Source of the DNA: Anaerolineae bacterium
GTDB lineage: Bacteria > Chloroflexota > Anaerolineae > Aggregatilineales > JAFGMM01
Direction of reading: 5' to 3'
DNA: 64,000 nucleotides
NCBI GenBank assembly: GCA_027494055.1
Contig: JAOSJO010000024.1
Coordinates: 583,777-647,776 of the forward strand
The position numbers and the translations under genes were made by a program. Positions 30,056 to 38,659 of the stretch are shown here, in pieces. The notes below the pieces were generated by a model. It worked only from the letters and a program-made list of their open reading frames with translations. It had not been told where the DNA came from and searched no databases. The first letter of the stretch is position 1; each line of letters opens with the position of its first letter.

Positions 30056-30128
30056 TGCCGAGGCCCAGACTTGAACTGGGGACCCCTTGATTTTCAGTCA
30101 AGTGCTCTACCAACTGAGCTACCTCGGC
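30056..30128 (-). tRNA. tRNA-Phe (anticodon GAA)
   Basis: The 73-base minus-strand sequence has acceptor stem GCCGAGG/CCTCGGC plus discriminator A, D loop with AGTTGGTAGA, anticodon stem CTTGA/TCAAG around CTGAAAA (GAA anticodon), and T loop TTCAAGT. All invariant positions are present. CCA is not encoded. Confidence 0.96.
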
Positions 30129-30208
30129 GCAGCCCCCAACCTGGGAGCGACGTGAATTGTACATAGGCGCGTTTCATCTGTCAACCAGTGGCGCGGTCGC
30201 CGGGCGCA

Positions 30209-30237
30209 TTGGCACCTGTAATCGCCTGCGCTATACT
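30209..30237 (+). promoter_or_regulatory. Sigma70-type promoter for the small exported protein and USP/prs genes
   Basis: TTGGCA (30209-30214), a 17-base spacer and TATACT (30232-30237) match the housekeeping consensus well. The ATG at 30247 lies only 9 bases past the -10, so the transcript is probably leaderless. Confidence 0.7.
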
Positions 30238-30246
30238 CCACCCATC

Positions 30247-30581
30247 ATGACGCGCCACGCCACACGTTACAGGGCCTACACGCAGGCGGGACTCGCGTTG
30301 TTGTGCTGCGCGCTGGCCTTTTGGGCAAAGTCACCTACCGCCCTCACTGCCGGCCAGGAAGGTGAATTCCCGCCTGTTGACGCGGAAGACAATCTCCACG
30401 CGCTTACCGCCCCCATCCTCGCCCCCAGGACCAGCCTGTCACAGAGGCAGACGTGAAGGTCTACGTCGATGATCAGAAAGAACCAGTCGCGGAGGCGGTG
30501 AGCCAGTATGACGGCCACTTTCCCGTGGCGAAAGGCGCTATTTGGCTGATCGTCCGGTTCTTTGTCATGGGTAGCGTCTAG
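30247..30581 (+). CDS. Small membrane-anchored or exported protein of unknown function (frameshifted)
   Basis: The ATG at 30247 follows a strong promoter. Residues about 12-30 form a hydrophobic segment (LALLCCALAFWA) that could be a signal anchor or lipoprotein signal. The frame breaks in CCCCC at 30422-30426; one more C restores APQDQPVTEADVKVYVDDQKE and runs to the TAG at 30579-30581, about 111 residues in all. The C-terminus AIWLIVRFFVMGSV is hydrophobic. No family is recognised. It lies 22 bases before the USP gene. Confidence 0.5.
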
Positions 30582-30603
30582 AGTACGGTGCGGAGGCGCA
30601 TCA

Positions 30604-31080
30604 ATGAGTACCACAGGCGCCATACTGTGCGCAACACGAGGCGGTGAGGCCAGCTACCACGCCCAGGACCACGCCATTGCGCTAGCGAAGGCGCGTGGGG
30701 CCAGGCTGGTGTTTTTCTTCGTCGCCGACGCCAAGTTCACCACGCTGGTCAGCGCGGCGATTGTGGTCGATGTGGAAACCGAGATCGAGCACATGGGCGA
30801 GTTCCTCGTGCTGATGGCAAAGGAGCGCGCCGCGAAGCAGGGCGTCGAGGCGGAGACGCTGGTGAAGCGCGGCGTCTTCAGCGAAGCGCTGATAGAGGCC
30901 ATCGAGGAAACCGGGTGCGACACGGTCATTTTCGGCCAGCCTAAAGCCCACCGGCGGACGACGCTCGAATACCTGGAGACTCTGTCAACCAACCTGGCGA
31001 GCGAGTATGGCATCGGAGACGATTATCGCATAGTGCAAGCGGATAGAGCCTGGAAGACGCCTTATGACAAGACCAACTGA
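30604..31080 (+). CDS. Universal stress protein (UspA) family protein
   Basis: The 158-residue protein has the Usp alpha/beta pattern: AILCATRGGEASYHAQDHAIALAKARGARLVFFFV, a central long helix, and DTVIFGQPKAHRRTTLEYL in the position of the nucleotide-binding GxxGxHRR...S segment. The first Gly of that motif is changed, so ATP binding may be weak. The ATG at 30604 is preferred. Its last 17 bases overlap the PRPP synthetase gene, so the two are translationally coupled. Confidence 0.75.
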   Translation: MSTTGAILCATRGGEASYHAQDHAIALAKARGARLVFFFVADAKFTTLVSAAIVVDVETEIEHMGEFLVLMAKERAAKQGVEAETLVKRGVFSEALIEAIEETGCDTVIFGQPKAHRRTTLEYLETLSTNLASEYGIGDDYRIVQADRAWKTPYDKTN

Positions 31081-32059
31081 CGACCTGTATATTTTCGCCG
31101 GTTCTTCAAACCGGCCCCTCGCCGAAGCCATCTGCCGCCACCTCTACGTGCCGCTGCGTCCGACCCGGATTGAGCGGTTCAGCAACGACGACCTCTACAT
31201 CCAGCTCGGCGCGAGCGTGCGCAGCAAGGACGTGTTCATCATCCAATCGCTCAGCGTGCCGGTGAGCGATCACCTGCTCGAACTGCTCATGATGGTTGAC
31301 ATCGCCCGCTCTGGCGGCGCGTCCAGCGTCAACGCCGTGATCCCCTACTACTCCTACGGGCGCTCAGACAAGAAGGACGAGCCGCGCGTGTGCATCACCG
31401 CGCGCCTGGTAGCGGACCTGCTCAAGACCGCCGGCGCGGATCGGGCCATCACGATGACGCTGCATTCGGCGCAGGTGCACGGCTTCTTCCGTATCCCCAT
31501 CGACCACCTCACGGCGATGTCGGTCTTCGTCCAGCACTTCGCCCACTGCGACTGTGCAAATACCGTGCTGGTGTCGCCCGACCACGGCTACGCCAAGCGC
31601 GCGCAGCAGTTGGCCGACGCGCTGGGGTTGGGGCTTGCTGTTGGCGACAAGCGCCGCATCTCAGACGAAAAAGTCTCCGTCGCGAGCATCCTGGGGCGCG
31701 ACCTCGACAAGGTCGAGCACGCGATCATCCTCGACGACGAGATCGCGACCGGCGGCTCCATCGAAGAGGTGCACACCGTGCTGCGCCGCATCGGCGTGCG
31801 CGAGTTCACGATAGCGTGCACGCACGGGCTGTTCGCCGGCAGGGCCACCGAGCGCATTGCGGCGCTCAGCGGCGTGCGTGAAATCATCGCCACCGATACG
31901 ATCTACATGGACGACGCCAAACGCGCCCGGATGCCGGCGAACTTCAAGACGCTCTCCGTCGCCGAAATCTTCGCGCAGGCCATCGCGTGCAACTATCACG
32001 GGCGCTCCATCGGCCCCCTCTTCGAGTTCTGGCCGCAACAGGACGGACGCGGCCTCTAA
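31064..32059 (+). CDS. prs: Ribose-phosphate pyrophosphokinase (PRPP synthetase)
   Basis: The 331-residue protein makes PRPP from ribose 5-phosphate and ATP, feeding purine, pyrimidine, His, Trp and NAD synthesis. Landmarks are YIFAGSSNRPLAEAIC, the ATP loop region VIPYYSYGRSDKKDEPR, the flexible-loop VSPDHGYAKRA, and the PRPP loop IILDDEIATGGSI. The catalytic HSAQVHGFF segment is in place. The loop reads DDEIATGG rather than the usual DDMIDTGG. The start overlaps the USP gene by 17 bases. Confidence 0.93.
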   Translation: MTRPTDDLYIFAGSSNRPLAEAICRHLYVPLRPTRIERFSNDDLYIQLGASVRSKDVFIIQSLSVPVSDHLLELLMMVDIARSGGASSVNAVIPYYSYGRSDKKDEPRVCITARLVADLLKTAGADRAITMTLHSAQVHGFFRIPIDHLTAMSVFVQHFAHCDCANTVLVSPDHGYAKRAQQLADALGLGLAVGDKRRISDEKVSVASILGRDLDKVEHAIILDDEIATGGSIEEVHTVLRRIGVREFTIACTHGLFAGRATERIAALSGVREIIATDTIYMDDAKRARMPANFKTLSVAEIFAQAIACNYHGRSIGPLFEFWPQQDGRGL

Positions 32060-32074
32060 GGAGCGCGCGACACC

Positions 32075-33686
32075 TTGCCCCTCACGTCTACCGGCAGCCG
32101 CCGCTATCTGTACCTCACCGTCTTCACCGCCGGCATGACCACGCTGGCGGTGGAGTTCTCGGCAAGCCGGCTGCTGGGCAGCGTCTTCGGCACCTCGAAC
32201 CTGGTGTGGGCGAACATCATCGGCCTGATCCTGCTCTACCTGACCGCCGGCTACTTCATCGGCGGGCGCTGGGCCGACCGCTCGCCCTATCCCACGACGT
32301 TCTACCGCCTCATCATTTGGGGCGCGTTCCTGAGTGGCCTTGCGCCGCTCGTCGCGCGGCCCGTGCTCCATGCGGCAGCCGGCGCGGTGGCGACCCTCGA
32401 CGCGGGCGTGGCGCTTGGGTCATTCATCGCGGTGCTGGTGCTGTTCTCCGTGCCGGTGACGCTGCTGGGGTGCGTCTCGCCCTTCGCCATCCGCCTCGCC
32501 CTCCGCGACGTGCGCGACGCCGGAGGCACCGCCGGGCGCATGTACGCTATCAGCACGCTGGGGAGCCTGATCGGCACGTTTGCGCCGGTGCTGATCCTGA
32601 TCCCCGCCGTTGGCACGATGCGCACCTTCCTGATCTTCGCCGCGCTGCTGATGGCGGTCGGGTTTGGCGGCCTGGTGGTGGCGCAGCGACGCGCCGCGCT
32701 GCAACTCGCGTGGATGCCCGTGGCGCTGGCCGTGCTGGCGTGGCTGGCGCTGGAGGGGCCATTCAAGCCCGCGCCGCAGGGGACCGCGCTGCTCTACGAG
32801 GACGACTCGGCGTATAACTACATCCAGGTCGTGGAGGTGGACGACCCCGCCGACCCGATGTACCGCACGCGCTATCTCCCTGCTCAACGAGGGCCAGGGC
32901 ATCCACTCGGCGTGGCACCCCACGCGCGTGGTGACCGGCGGCACGTGGGACTTCTTCCTCGCCGCGCCGTATTTCAACGCCCCACCGTTCGACCCGGCGC
33001 GGGTCCGTGACGGAGGGCTGGCGCTGGTGGGGCTGGCGGCGGGCACGGTGGCGCGGCAGTACGCCACGGCCTATGGCGACATTGCCATCGACGGCATCGA
33101 GATCGACCCCGGCGTCGTCGAGGCGGGGCGGCAGTTCTTCGAGATGGACGCAGACCACATCCCCGGCCTGAACGTCCTCGTCGAGGACGGGCGCTTTGCG
33201 CTTGCCAACAGCCTGCGCACTTACGCCGTGATCGGTATCGACGCCTACCGCGTGCCCTATGTGCCCTGGCAGTTGACGACGCGCGCGTTCTTCGCGGAGG
33301 TGGGCGACCACCTCACGCCCGACGGCGTAGCCGTCATCAACGTGGGGCGCACCCCGTCTGACCGCCGCCTCGTCGAGGCGCTGACCGCCACCATGCTGAC
33401 CGTGTTCCCGACCGTGCACACGCTCGACGTGCCGCGCTCGTTCAACACCATCCTGGTCGGCACGGTCCAGCCCACCGAGGCGGGCAACGTGGCGGCGAAC
33501 CTCGCGGCGATGGGCGACACCGCCGACCCGCTGCTTGCGGCGGTCCTGGCGCTGGCGGCAGAGAGCATCGTCCCAACCGTCGCCTCCGACCTTGTGTTTA
33601 CCGACGATCACGCGCCCGTGGAGAGCATCGTCGATTCGCTGGTGCTCAATTTCTACTTCGAGAGCGGGTTGGACCCGCTCCGGTAG
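32075..33686 (+). CDS. Membrane-bound spermidine-synthase-like aminopropyltransferase (one frameshift)
   Basis: A TTG at 32075 follows AAGGAG and begins MPLTSTGSRRYLYL. The N-terminal half has about six membrane helices, the first with FTAGMTTLAVEFSASRLLG, as in the integral membrane aminopropyltransferase family. A surplus C near 32876-32880 breaks the frame; repaired, it reads RYLLLNEGQGIHSAW and continues into a Rossmann fold with GLAAGTVARQYA, the acidic DGIEIDP that holds the SAM-type ligand, and VLVEDGRFAL. About 536 residues. The soluble half would transfer aminopropyl groups; substrates of the membrane-bound class are not well known. Confidence 0.85.
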
Positions 33687-33735
33687 AGGCGCGCCGGCCG
33701 CCCCTGCCCCGCCGCGTCATGGTATAGTCTGGCGT

Positions 33736-34422
33736 ATGGACATCGTACAGCGCGCGTTACAGTGGCTCCTCATCATTGCGACGCCGGCCGCGTTGACGCT
33801 CGCGAGCGTGCGGGTGGTGGCGCAGCCCTGGTTCATCGACTTCGAGTACCGTCGTCCTGGCTTCCCGCCGGACCTCTACGGCTTCACGCAGGAGGACCGG
33901 CAGGCATACGGCTATTTCGCGCTGGAGTACCTGCTCTACGGCAAAGAGGTCGCATACCTCAGCGAGCGCGCCTTCCCGGACGGCGCGCCGATGTTCAACG
34001 CGCGGGAGCTGCGCCACATGGAGGATGTGCAGGCCGCGACACAAGGGGCGTTCGCGGCGCACACAGCGCTGCTGGCGGCGATGGCGGCGGTGGCGGCATA
34101 CCTGGCGTGGAGTCCGGCGCGGCGGCCCGCGCTCAAGCGCGCGCTGTTCGGCGGCGGGTTGCTGACGCTGGGGCTGCTGCTCGCGCTCCTGGCGCTGGTG
34201 CTGCTGAACTGGAACCATTTTTTCAACCTGTTTCACCAGCTCTTCTTTGAGAGCGGCACCTGGCGCTTCTATGTCGATGACACGCTCATCCGCCTGTACC
34301 CGGAGCAATTCTGGTTCGACGCGGCGCTGGCGGTCGGCGCGCTGACCGCGCTCGGCGCGGCGCTGCTGGTGATCGTGGGGCGCTGGTGGCAGCCACGCGC
34401 GGGCCGCGCGGCGTCTCGGTGA
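33736..34422 (+). CDS. DUF1461 family integral membrane protein
   Basis: The 228-residue protein starts at an ATG 7 bases after TATAGT (33723-33728), so a leaderless transcript is likely. It has an N-terminal membrane helix, an external loop with FIDFEYRRPGFPPDLYGFTQEDR and the conserved LYGKEVAYLSERAF ... NARELRHMEDV block, then three further helices with NWNHFFNLFHQLFFESGTWRF. These segments define the TIGR01906/DUF1461 family, whose function is unknown. No start for a larger frame is convincing. Confidence 0.82.
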   Translation: MDIVQRALQWLLIIATPAALTLASVRVVAQPWFIDFEYRRPGFPPDLYGFTQEDRQAYGYFALEYLLYGKEVAYLSERAFPDGAPMFNARELRHMEDVQAATQGAFAAHTALLAAMAAVAAYLAWSPARRPALKRALFGGGLLTLGLLLALLALVLLNWNHFFNLFHQLFFESGTWRFYVDDTLIRLYPEQFWFDAALAVGALTALGAALLVIVGRWWQPRAGRAASR

Positions 34423-34465
34423 CCGCTGCGGCACCGCAAGCCGAGGAGAATTAAGCCACACATAA

Positions 34466-34510
34466 CACGAATAACACCAATCAAGAGTCTCCCTTCGTGT
34501 CATTGGTGTT
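34466..34510. repeat. Nested inverted repeats in the DUF1461-pyrK spacer
   Basis: AACACCAAT (34473-34481) pairs with ATTGGTGTT (34502-34510), and ACACGAA (34466-34472) pairs with TTCGTGT (34494-34500). The two stems compete. The sequence style (CACGAAT/ACACCAAT) resembles dispersed palindromic repeats common in large bacterial genomes. A related TCACGAAG/CTTCGTGA element lies at 53165-53210. Confidence 0.55.
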
Positions 34511-34553
34511 TACTCATGGTTCGATCTGGCGACGCCTGTTACAATTGGGTGCC

Positions 34554-35283
34554 ATGCGAGAGACCGAAGCCATCGTCGAGCGAGGTCACGCGCCTGAGCG
34601 CCGCCCTCTCGCGCGTCGAGATCGCCAGCGACTTCGCGCCCGGCAGCATCCAGCCGGGCCAGTACCTGCTGGCGCGGTTGCACGCCGGCTGGGACCCGTA
34701 CCTGCGCGAGCGCTGGCAGCCGGTGCGCTTCGCCGACCGGCTGATGATCGTTGACCGGCACACCGAGGCGGGCGATCAGCCGGGCCAGGTGGTGAGCCTG
34801 CTGGGGCCATGCGGGAAGCCCATCCCCATCCGGCGGGACGCGCAACACCTGCTGCTGATCGCGCAGGACGCGGTCCCCTCGGCGCTGGTCGCGCTGGCGC
34901 TCAAGGCGGTGGAGGAAGGCCGCTCGGTGACGCTGGTGCTGGGCGGCGCGGCCCAGGCCTACCCGCTCGACGCGCTCCCGCCGGAGGTCGAGGTGCTGCA
35001 CGCCGACCGCGACTGGAAATGGCCGGCGCAGGTGGACGCCTTCACCTGGGCGGAGCAGGTGGTCGCGCTCGCCCCGCCGGAGACCGACTTCTACGCGCGG
35101 CTGTGGCAAACGCTCAACCAACTGCGGATTTACGTTCCGGAGCGGTTCGCGTTCGGCCTCTTCCTGCCGCCGACGCCGTGCGGCGTTGGGGCGTGCCAGG
35201 CTTGCCTGGTGCGCGGCAAGCGCAAGGACTACCTGGCGTGCACCGAAGGCCCGGCGCTGGATTTGGATAAGCTCGCGTTGTAG
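34554..35283 (+). CDS. PyrK-like iron-sulfur/FAD electron-transfer protein (frameshift near 34579)
   Basis: The likely start is the ATG at 34554, 8 bases after TACAAT (34540-34545). The first codons (MRETEAIVE) are in another frame from the rest; one surplus base near 34579 joins them to VTRLSAALSRVEIASDF. The body has PGQYLLARL, VSLLGPCGKPIPI and a NAD-domain-like stretch. It ends in PCGVGACQACLVRGKRKDYLAC, the four-Cys [2Fe-2S] motif of PyrK subunits. About 242 residues. PyrK passes electrons from dihydroorotate dehydrogenase to NAD. A PyrD-like gene lies 0.8 kb downstream, with a LmbE-type gene between. Confidence 0.78.
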
Positions 35284-35333
35284 GGCAGGTGCAACGCGCC
35301 GCGCTCTGGGATTCTGTTGCTTTCGAGGTGGCG

Positions 35334-36110
35334 ATGATACGATCCGTGATCTGTTTTGGGGCGCACCCCGACGACGAGACGATGTTGATCGGCGGGACGC
35401 TGGCGATGCTGGCCCAGCGGGGCGTGCGCGTGCACGTCGTGTCGGCGACGCGCGGCGAGGGCGGCGAGATGGGCGACGCGCCCGGCGTGTCGCGCGCAAC
35501 GTTGGGCGCGGTCCGCGAGGCGGAACTGCGCGGCGCGGCGGCGGCGCTCGGCGCGGCGACGGTTGACATCCTCGGCTACGTAGACCCGGTCATCGGCGAG
35601 GACGAGGCGCTCTACGCATTCGAGGCGGACTTCGACACGCTGACCCGGCAGATCGCCGACCTGTGCCGTCGCTACGACGCCGATGTGGTGCTCTCGCACG
35701 GCGCAGACGGCGAATACGGCCACCCGGCCCACGTGCTCATGCACCGCGCGGTCCTGCGCGCCATGAGCGTCCTGCCGCCGGACGCCCTGTTCTACAGCTT
35801 CGCCGCCGCCGTGCCGGGCATCGAGGATCACCTCTGGAACACGAACGAGCCGGCGCACCTGGCGCTGGATGTGCGCCCCTGGCTCGACATCAAGGAGGCG
35901 GCGGCGCTGTGCCACCGCACGCAGCACGCGCTGTTCAAGCGCCGCCGCAACCTGAAGACGGTGCGCGAGGCGCTACGCACCGTCGAATCGGTGCGCCGGC
36001 GCCTCCCGCCGCTGCCCGACGACGCGCCGCTTGACGAGACGCCGCCCGGCGACGCCTTCGCCGCGTTGCTGCGCGCGGCGGGCGCATGGCAGCCGGTGCA
36101 CACGCAGTGA
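35334..36110 (+). CDS. PIG-L/LmbE family deacetylase
   Basis: The 258-residue protein starts at the ATG at 35334. It has the zinc-site signature AHPDDE near the N-terminus and the second ligand block HGADGEYGHPAHVLMHRA. These metal-dependent enzymes remove N-acetyl groups from GlcNAc-linked substrates such as GlcNAc-inositol or bacillithiol and mycothiol precursors. The substrate here is unknown. It sits between the PyrK-like and PyrD-like genes with gaps of 50 and 10 bases, so all three are probably co-transcribed. Confidence 0.87.
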   Translation: MIRSVICFGAHPDDETMLIGGTLAMLAQRGVRVHVVSATRGEGGEMGDAPGVSRATLGAVREAELRGAAAALGAATVDILGYVDPVIGEDEALYAFEADFDTLTRQIADLCRRYDADVVLSHGADGEYGHPAHVLMHRAVLRAMSVLPPDALFYSFAAAVPGIEDHLWNTNEPAHLALDVRPWLDIKEAAALCHRTQHALFKRRRNLKTVREALRTVESVRRRLPPLPDDAPLDETPPGDAFAALLRAAGAWQPVHTQ

Positions 36111-36120
36111 GCGCGCCGGC

Positions 36121-36972
36121 ATGATCGAACTGGCGGTAGGCGGCAAGCGCGACCTCGTGCTCGCAAACCCGGCGATGCCGGCGGCGGGCGTCTTCGGCTT
36201 TGGCGACGAATACGCCCGGCTCGTCGCCATCGATAAGCTCGGCGCGCTCGTCACCAACCCGATCACGTGGACGCCGCGCGCGCCGGCCTCCGGGCCGCGC
36301 GTGGTCGCGATGACGGGCGGCATGTTGCTGCACACCGGCCTCCCCAACCCCGGCATGAGCCGGGCAATTCGCCAGTACCGTGACGTGTGGGCGGCGTTCC
36401 CCGCCCCGGTGATCGTGCATGTCGTCGCCACGAACCTGTCAGACGTGCATAGGTGCTGCGCGGCGCTCGACACCCTGGAAGGCGTCGCCGGGATCGAACT
36501 GGGGGTGCACGATCAGGCGACCGCCGCCGAGGTCGCCGACGCCCTGCGCGAGGCAGCACGCGCGACCACCCTGCCGGTGATCGCCCGGCTGCCGCTACTC
36601 CGCGCCCCTGAACTCGCGCCGGCCGCGCAGGATGCCGGCGCGTGCGCGCGCTGGCTGTGGGCGCGCCGCCGCGCGGACGACGCGCGTCCCCGACACCGGG
36701 CAGTTCGTCGGCGGCCGGCTGTATGGGCCGTGGATCAGCCGCTCGCGCTGCGCGCGGTGGGGCAGGCCGCGAGCCAGGTGCGCCTCCCGGTGATCGGCTG
36801 CGGCGGCATCCACGCGCGGGAGGACGCGCGCGATTTCATCGACGCGGGCGCGGTTGCGGTGCAGGTGGACGCGGCGATATGGGTGAAGCCGGGCATACTT
36901 GAGGAAATCGCCGGCGAACTCGGCGGCCTCGACGCGACGCGCGTCGCCGGCGCGTGGCCGGACGAGTGGTGA
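36121..36972 (+). CDS. Dihydroorotate-dehydrogenase-like flavoprotein lacking the catalytic Cys (two compensating frameshifts)
   Basis: The ATG at 36121 begins MIELAVGGKRDLVLANPAMPAAGVFG. The TIM-barrel layout of PyrD class 1B is clear: KLGALVTNPITWTPR and VIGCGGIHAREDARDFIDAGAVAVQVDAAIW (FMN phosphate site). A short stretch (about 36645-36725) is scrambled by two shifts; the intermediate frame reads DALAVGAPPRGTT then GQFVGGRLYGPW. The segment that should hold the base Cys (NxSCPN) reads GIELGVHDQATA, so the classic proton abstraction is not possible. About 283 residues. Pairing with a PyrK-like gene suggests a related oxidoreductase rather than a normal pyrimidine enzyme. Confidence 0.75.
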   Translation: MIELAVGGKRDLVLANPAMPAAGVFGFGDEYARLVAIDKLGALVTNPITWTPRAPASGPRVVAMTGGMLLHTGLPNPGMSRAIRQYRDVWAAFPAPVIVHVVATNLSDVHRCCAALDTLEGVAGIELGVHDQATAAEVADALREAARATTLPVIARLPLLRAPELAPAAQDAGACARWLWARRRADDARPRHRAVRRRPAVWAVDQPLALRAVGQAASQVRLPVIGCGGIHAREDARDFIDAGAVAVQVDAAIWVKPGILEEIAGELGGLDATRVAGAWPDEW

Positions 36973-37016
36973 GGGCGCGTGGCGAGTGTGTGTGACGATG
37001 AGAGGAGAACGTCTGG

Positions 37017-38087
37017 ATGCTGTCTGACATCAAACCCAGCCCGGATTTCGACGTGCTGCGCCGCGCGCTGACCCGCCAGGGGGCGCTGGAACGCGCCACC
37101 ATGCTCGAACTCAAGGCCGACGACGAGATCATCGCCGCCGTCATGGGCGTCCGCGACGCGCACGCCGCCGGCCAGATCGAGAAGGAACGCTGGACGCGGC
37201 TGCTCGTGCAATTCTGGTACGAGCTGGGCTACGACGCCGTCCGCCTGAAGGCCGGCCTGGACCTGCCACGGACGCGGATCGCCGCCGACGACACCGCCGC
37301 GCTCGCGCGCGCCAAGCGCGAATGGCAGAGCGAGTCGGAGGGGCCAATCGCGAACTGGGCTGAGTTCGAACAGTATCCCTGGCCCACCGCAAACGACGCC
37401 AACTTCTCGCAGATCGAATTGGCAGGACGCATCCTGCCGGAGGGATGAAGGTCCTGGTCAGCCCGTATGGCATCCTCGAACCGGCGATGTGGCTGATGGG
37501 CTACCAGCCGTTCGCGCTCGCCCTGTACGACAACCCAGACCTGGTCGAGGCGCTGATCGCGCGCATCACGAGCATCTACGTGCCCATCGCCGAGGCGGTG
37601 CTCGACATGGCTTGGGTCGGCGGCCTCTTCACCGGCGACGACATGGGCTTCAAGACAGCGACCATGATCGCGCCGGAGCACCTCAGAGAGTACGTCTTCC
37701 CCCTACCACAAACGCCTGGCCGAGTTGGCCCACGCGCGCGGCAAAGTCTACATCCTGCACGCCTGCGGCAACCTCGAGGCGGTGATGGATGACCTCATCG
37801 ACGACGTGGGCATCGACGCCAAGCACTCGTTCGAGGACGCCATCATGCCGGTGGCCGATTTCAAGGCGAAGTACGGCGACCGGATCGCGGTTGTCGGTGG
37901 AATCGACATCGACTTCCTGTGCCGCGCGACCGAGGACGCGGTGCGTGCGCGGGTGCGGGAGACGCTGGACGCCTGTATGCCGGGCGGTGGCTACGTGCTC
38001 GGCTCAGGCAACAGCGTGACGAATTACATCCCGGTGCGCAACTTCGTGGCGATGGTGGACGAGGGACGCCGCTGGCGGGCCACGTAG
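37017..38087 (+). CDS. Uroporphyrinogen decarboxylase (URO-D) family protein (two frameshifts)
   Basis: The protein starts at ATG 37017 and spans about 356 residues once two shifts are repaired: one G missing near 37443-37446 (LPEGMKVLVSPYGILE) and one C too many at about 37697-37702 (YVFPYHKRLAELAHARG). Features are the barrel strands WVGGLFTGDDMGFKTATMIAPEHLREY, VYILHACGNLEAVMDDL and GGYVLGSGNSVTNYIPVRNF. The HACGN segment and the lack of the N-terminal Arg-rich porphyrin motif place it among methyltransferase-type URO-D proteins (MtaA/CmuA-like) rather than HemE. It follows the PyrD-like gene by 44 bases. Confidence 0.78.
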
Positions 38088-38120
38088 CGGGCCGCATAGC
38101 GCGCCGCACAGCGGGCCGCG
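38085..38120. repeat. 12-bp tandem repeat starting at the URO-D stop codon
   Basis: Three 12-base units begin at 38085, 38097 and 38109: TAGCGGGCCGCA, TAGCGCGCCGCA and CAGCGGGCCGCG. The first TAG is the stop codon of the URO-D gene. As with the repeat after the aspartase gene, the stop is reiterated in frame and the last unit has C for T. Confidence 0.7.
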
Positions 38121-38127
38121 TGCGCAA

Positions 38128-38659
38128 CTACCCCAGGGGCAGGCGGTCGCGCTCGTGCCAGCGGCCATCGTCGCCGAGGACGACGTAGCTCACCGTGTCG
38201 GCGCGGAAGCGCAGCGGCGTGACCTGCTCGGCAAGCGCCGCCTCCGCCGCCCGGAGCGCGGCTTCCGTTTCGAAGAAGGCCAGCGTCATGTGCGGTACAT
38301 GAGCGAAGCGCCCCGCCGGCACGTAGTCCGGGAAGCGCGTGTTGAGTCGGCGGTGTAGGCGCGCCAGCGTCCCGTCGTCATCGGGGCGGAGCCACAGGAC
38401 GAGCGCCTCGTCAGTCACGAACACGCCCAGCCCGCGCAGGAAGATGTCAAACGACGCGAAGGCGCGCAGCGCTCTCTTCGAACGCCGGGCGGACGAGCAG
38501 CCATTCATCCTCCGGGGCAAATGGGGGATAGGCCAGGGTGATGTGCGGGCCGATCAGGGCGTGAGGCGCATACGCGCGCCGCAGCGCCTCGACCTGCGCG
38601 CTCACTTCCGCCGGCGGGAAGATGACAAGCCCTGCGTCGCGGGCGAGAGCGCCCGCCAT
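38128..38659 (-). CDS. 2'-5' RNA ligase / 2H phosphoesterase family protein (one frameshift)
   Basis: Both HxT motifs of the 2H superfamily are present: IGPHITLAYPP in the N-terminal half and VPHMTLAFFE in the C-terminal half. A shift near 38475-38485 splits the protein; joined it reads AFEERALRAFASFDIFLRGLG and has about 176 residues, the usual size. Family members hydrolyse or ligate 2'-5' linked or cyclic phosphates in RNA or nucleotides. The ATG at 38659 overlaps the stop of the VWA-FHA gene (ATGA), so it is translated in tandem with it. Confidence 0.78.

Noticed and set aside
37017..38087. Assignment of the URO-D family gene as hemE
   Set aside because: The N-terminal porphyrin-binding motif is lacking and no other haem genes are nearby; the HACGN form fits methyltransferase-type members.
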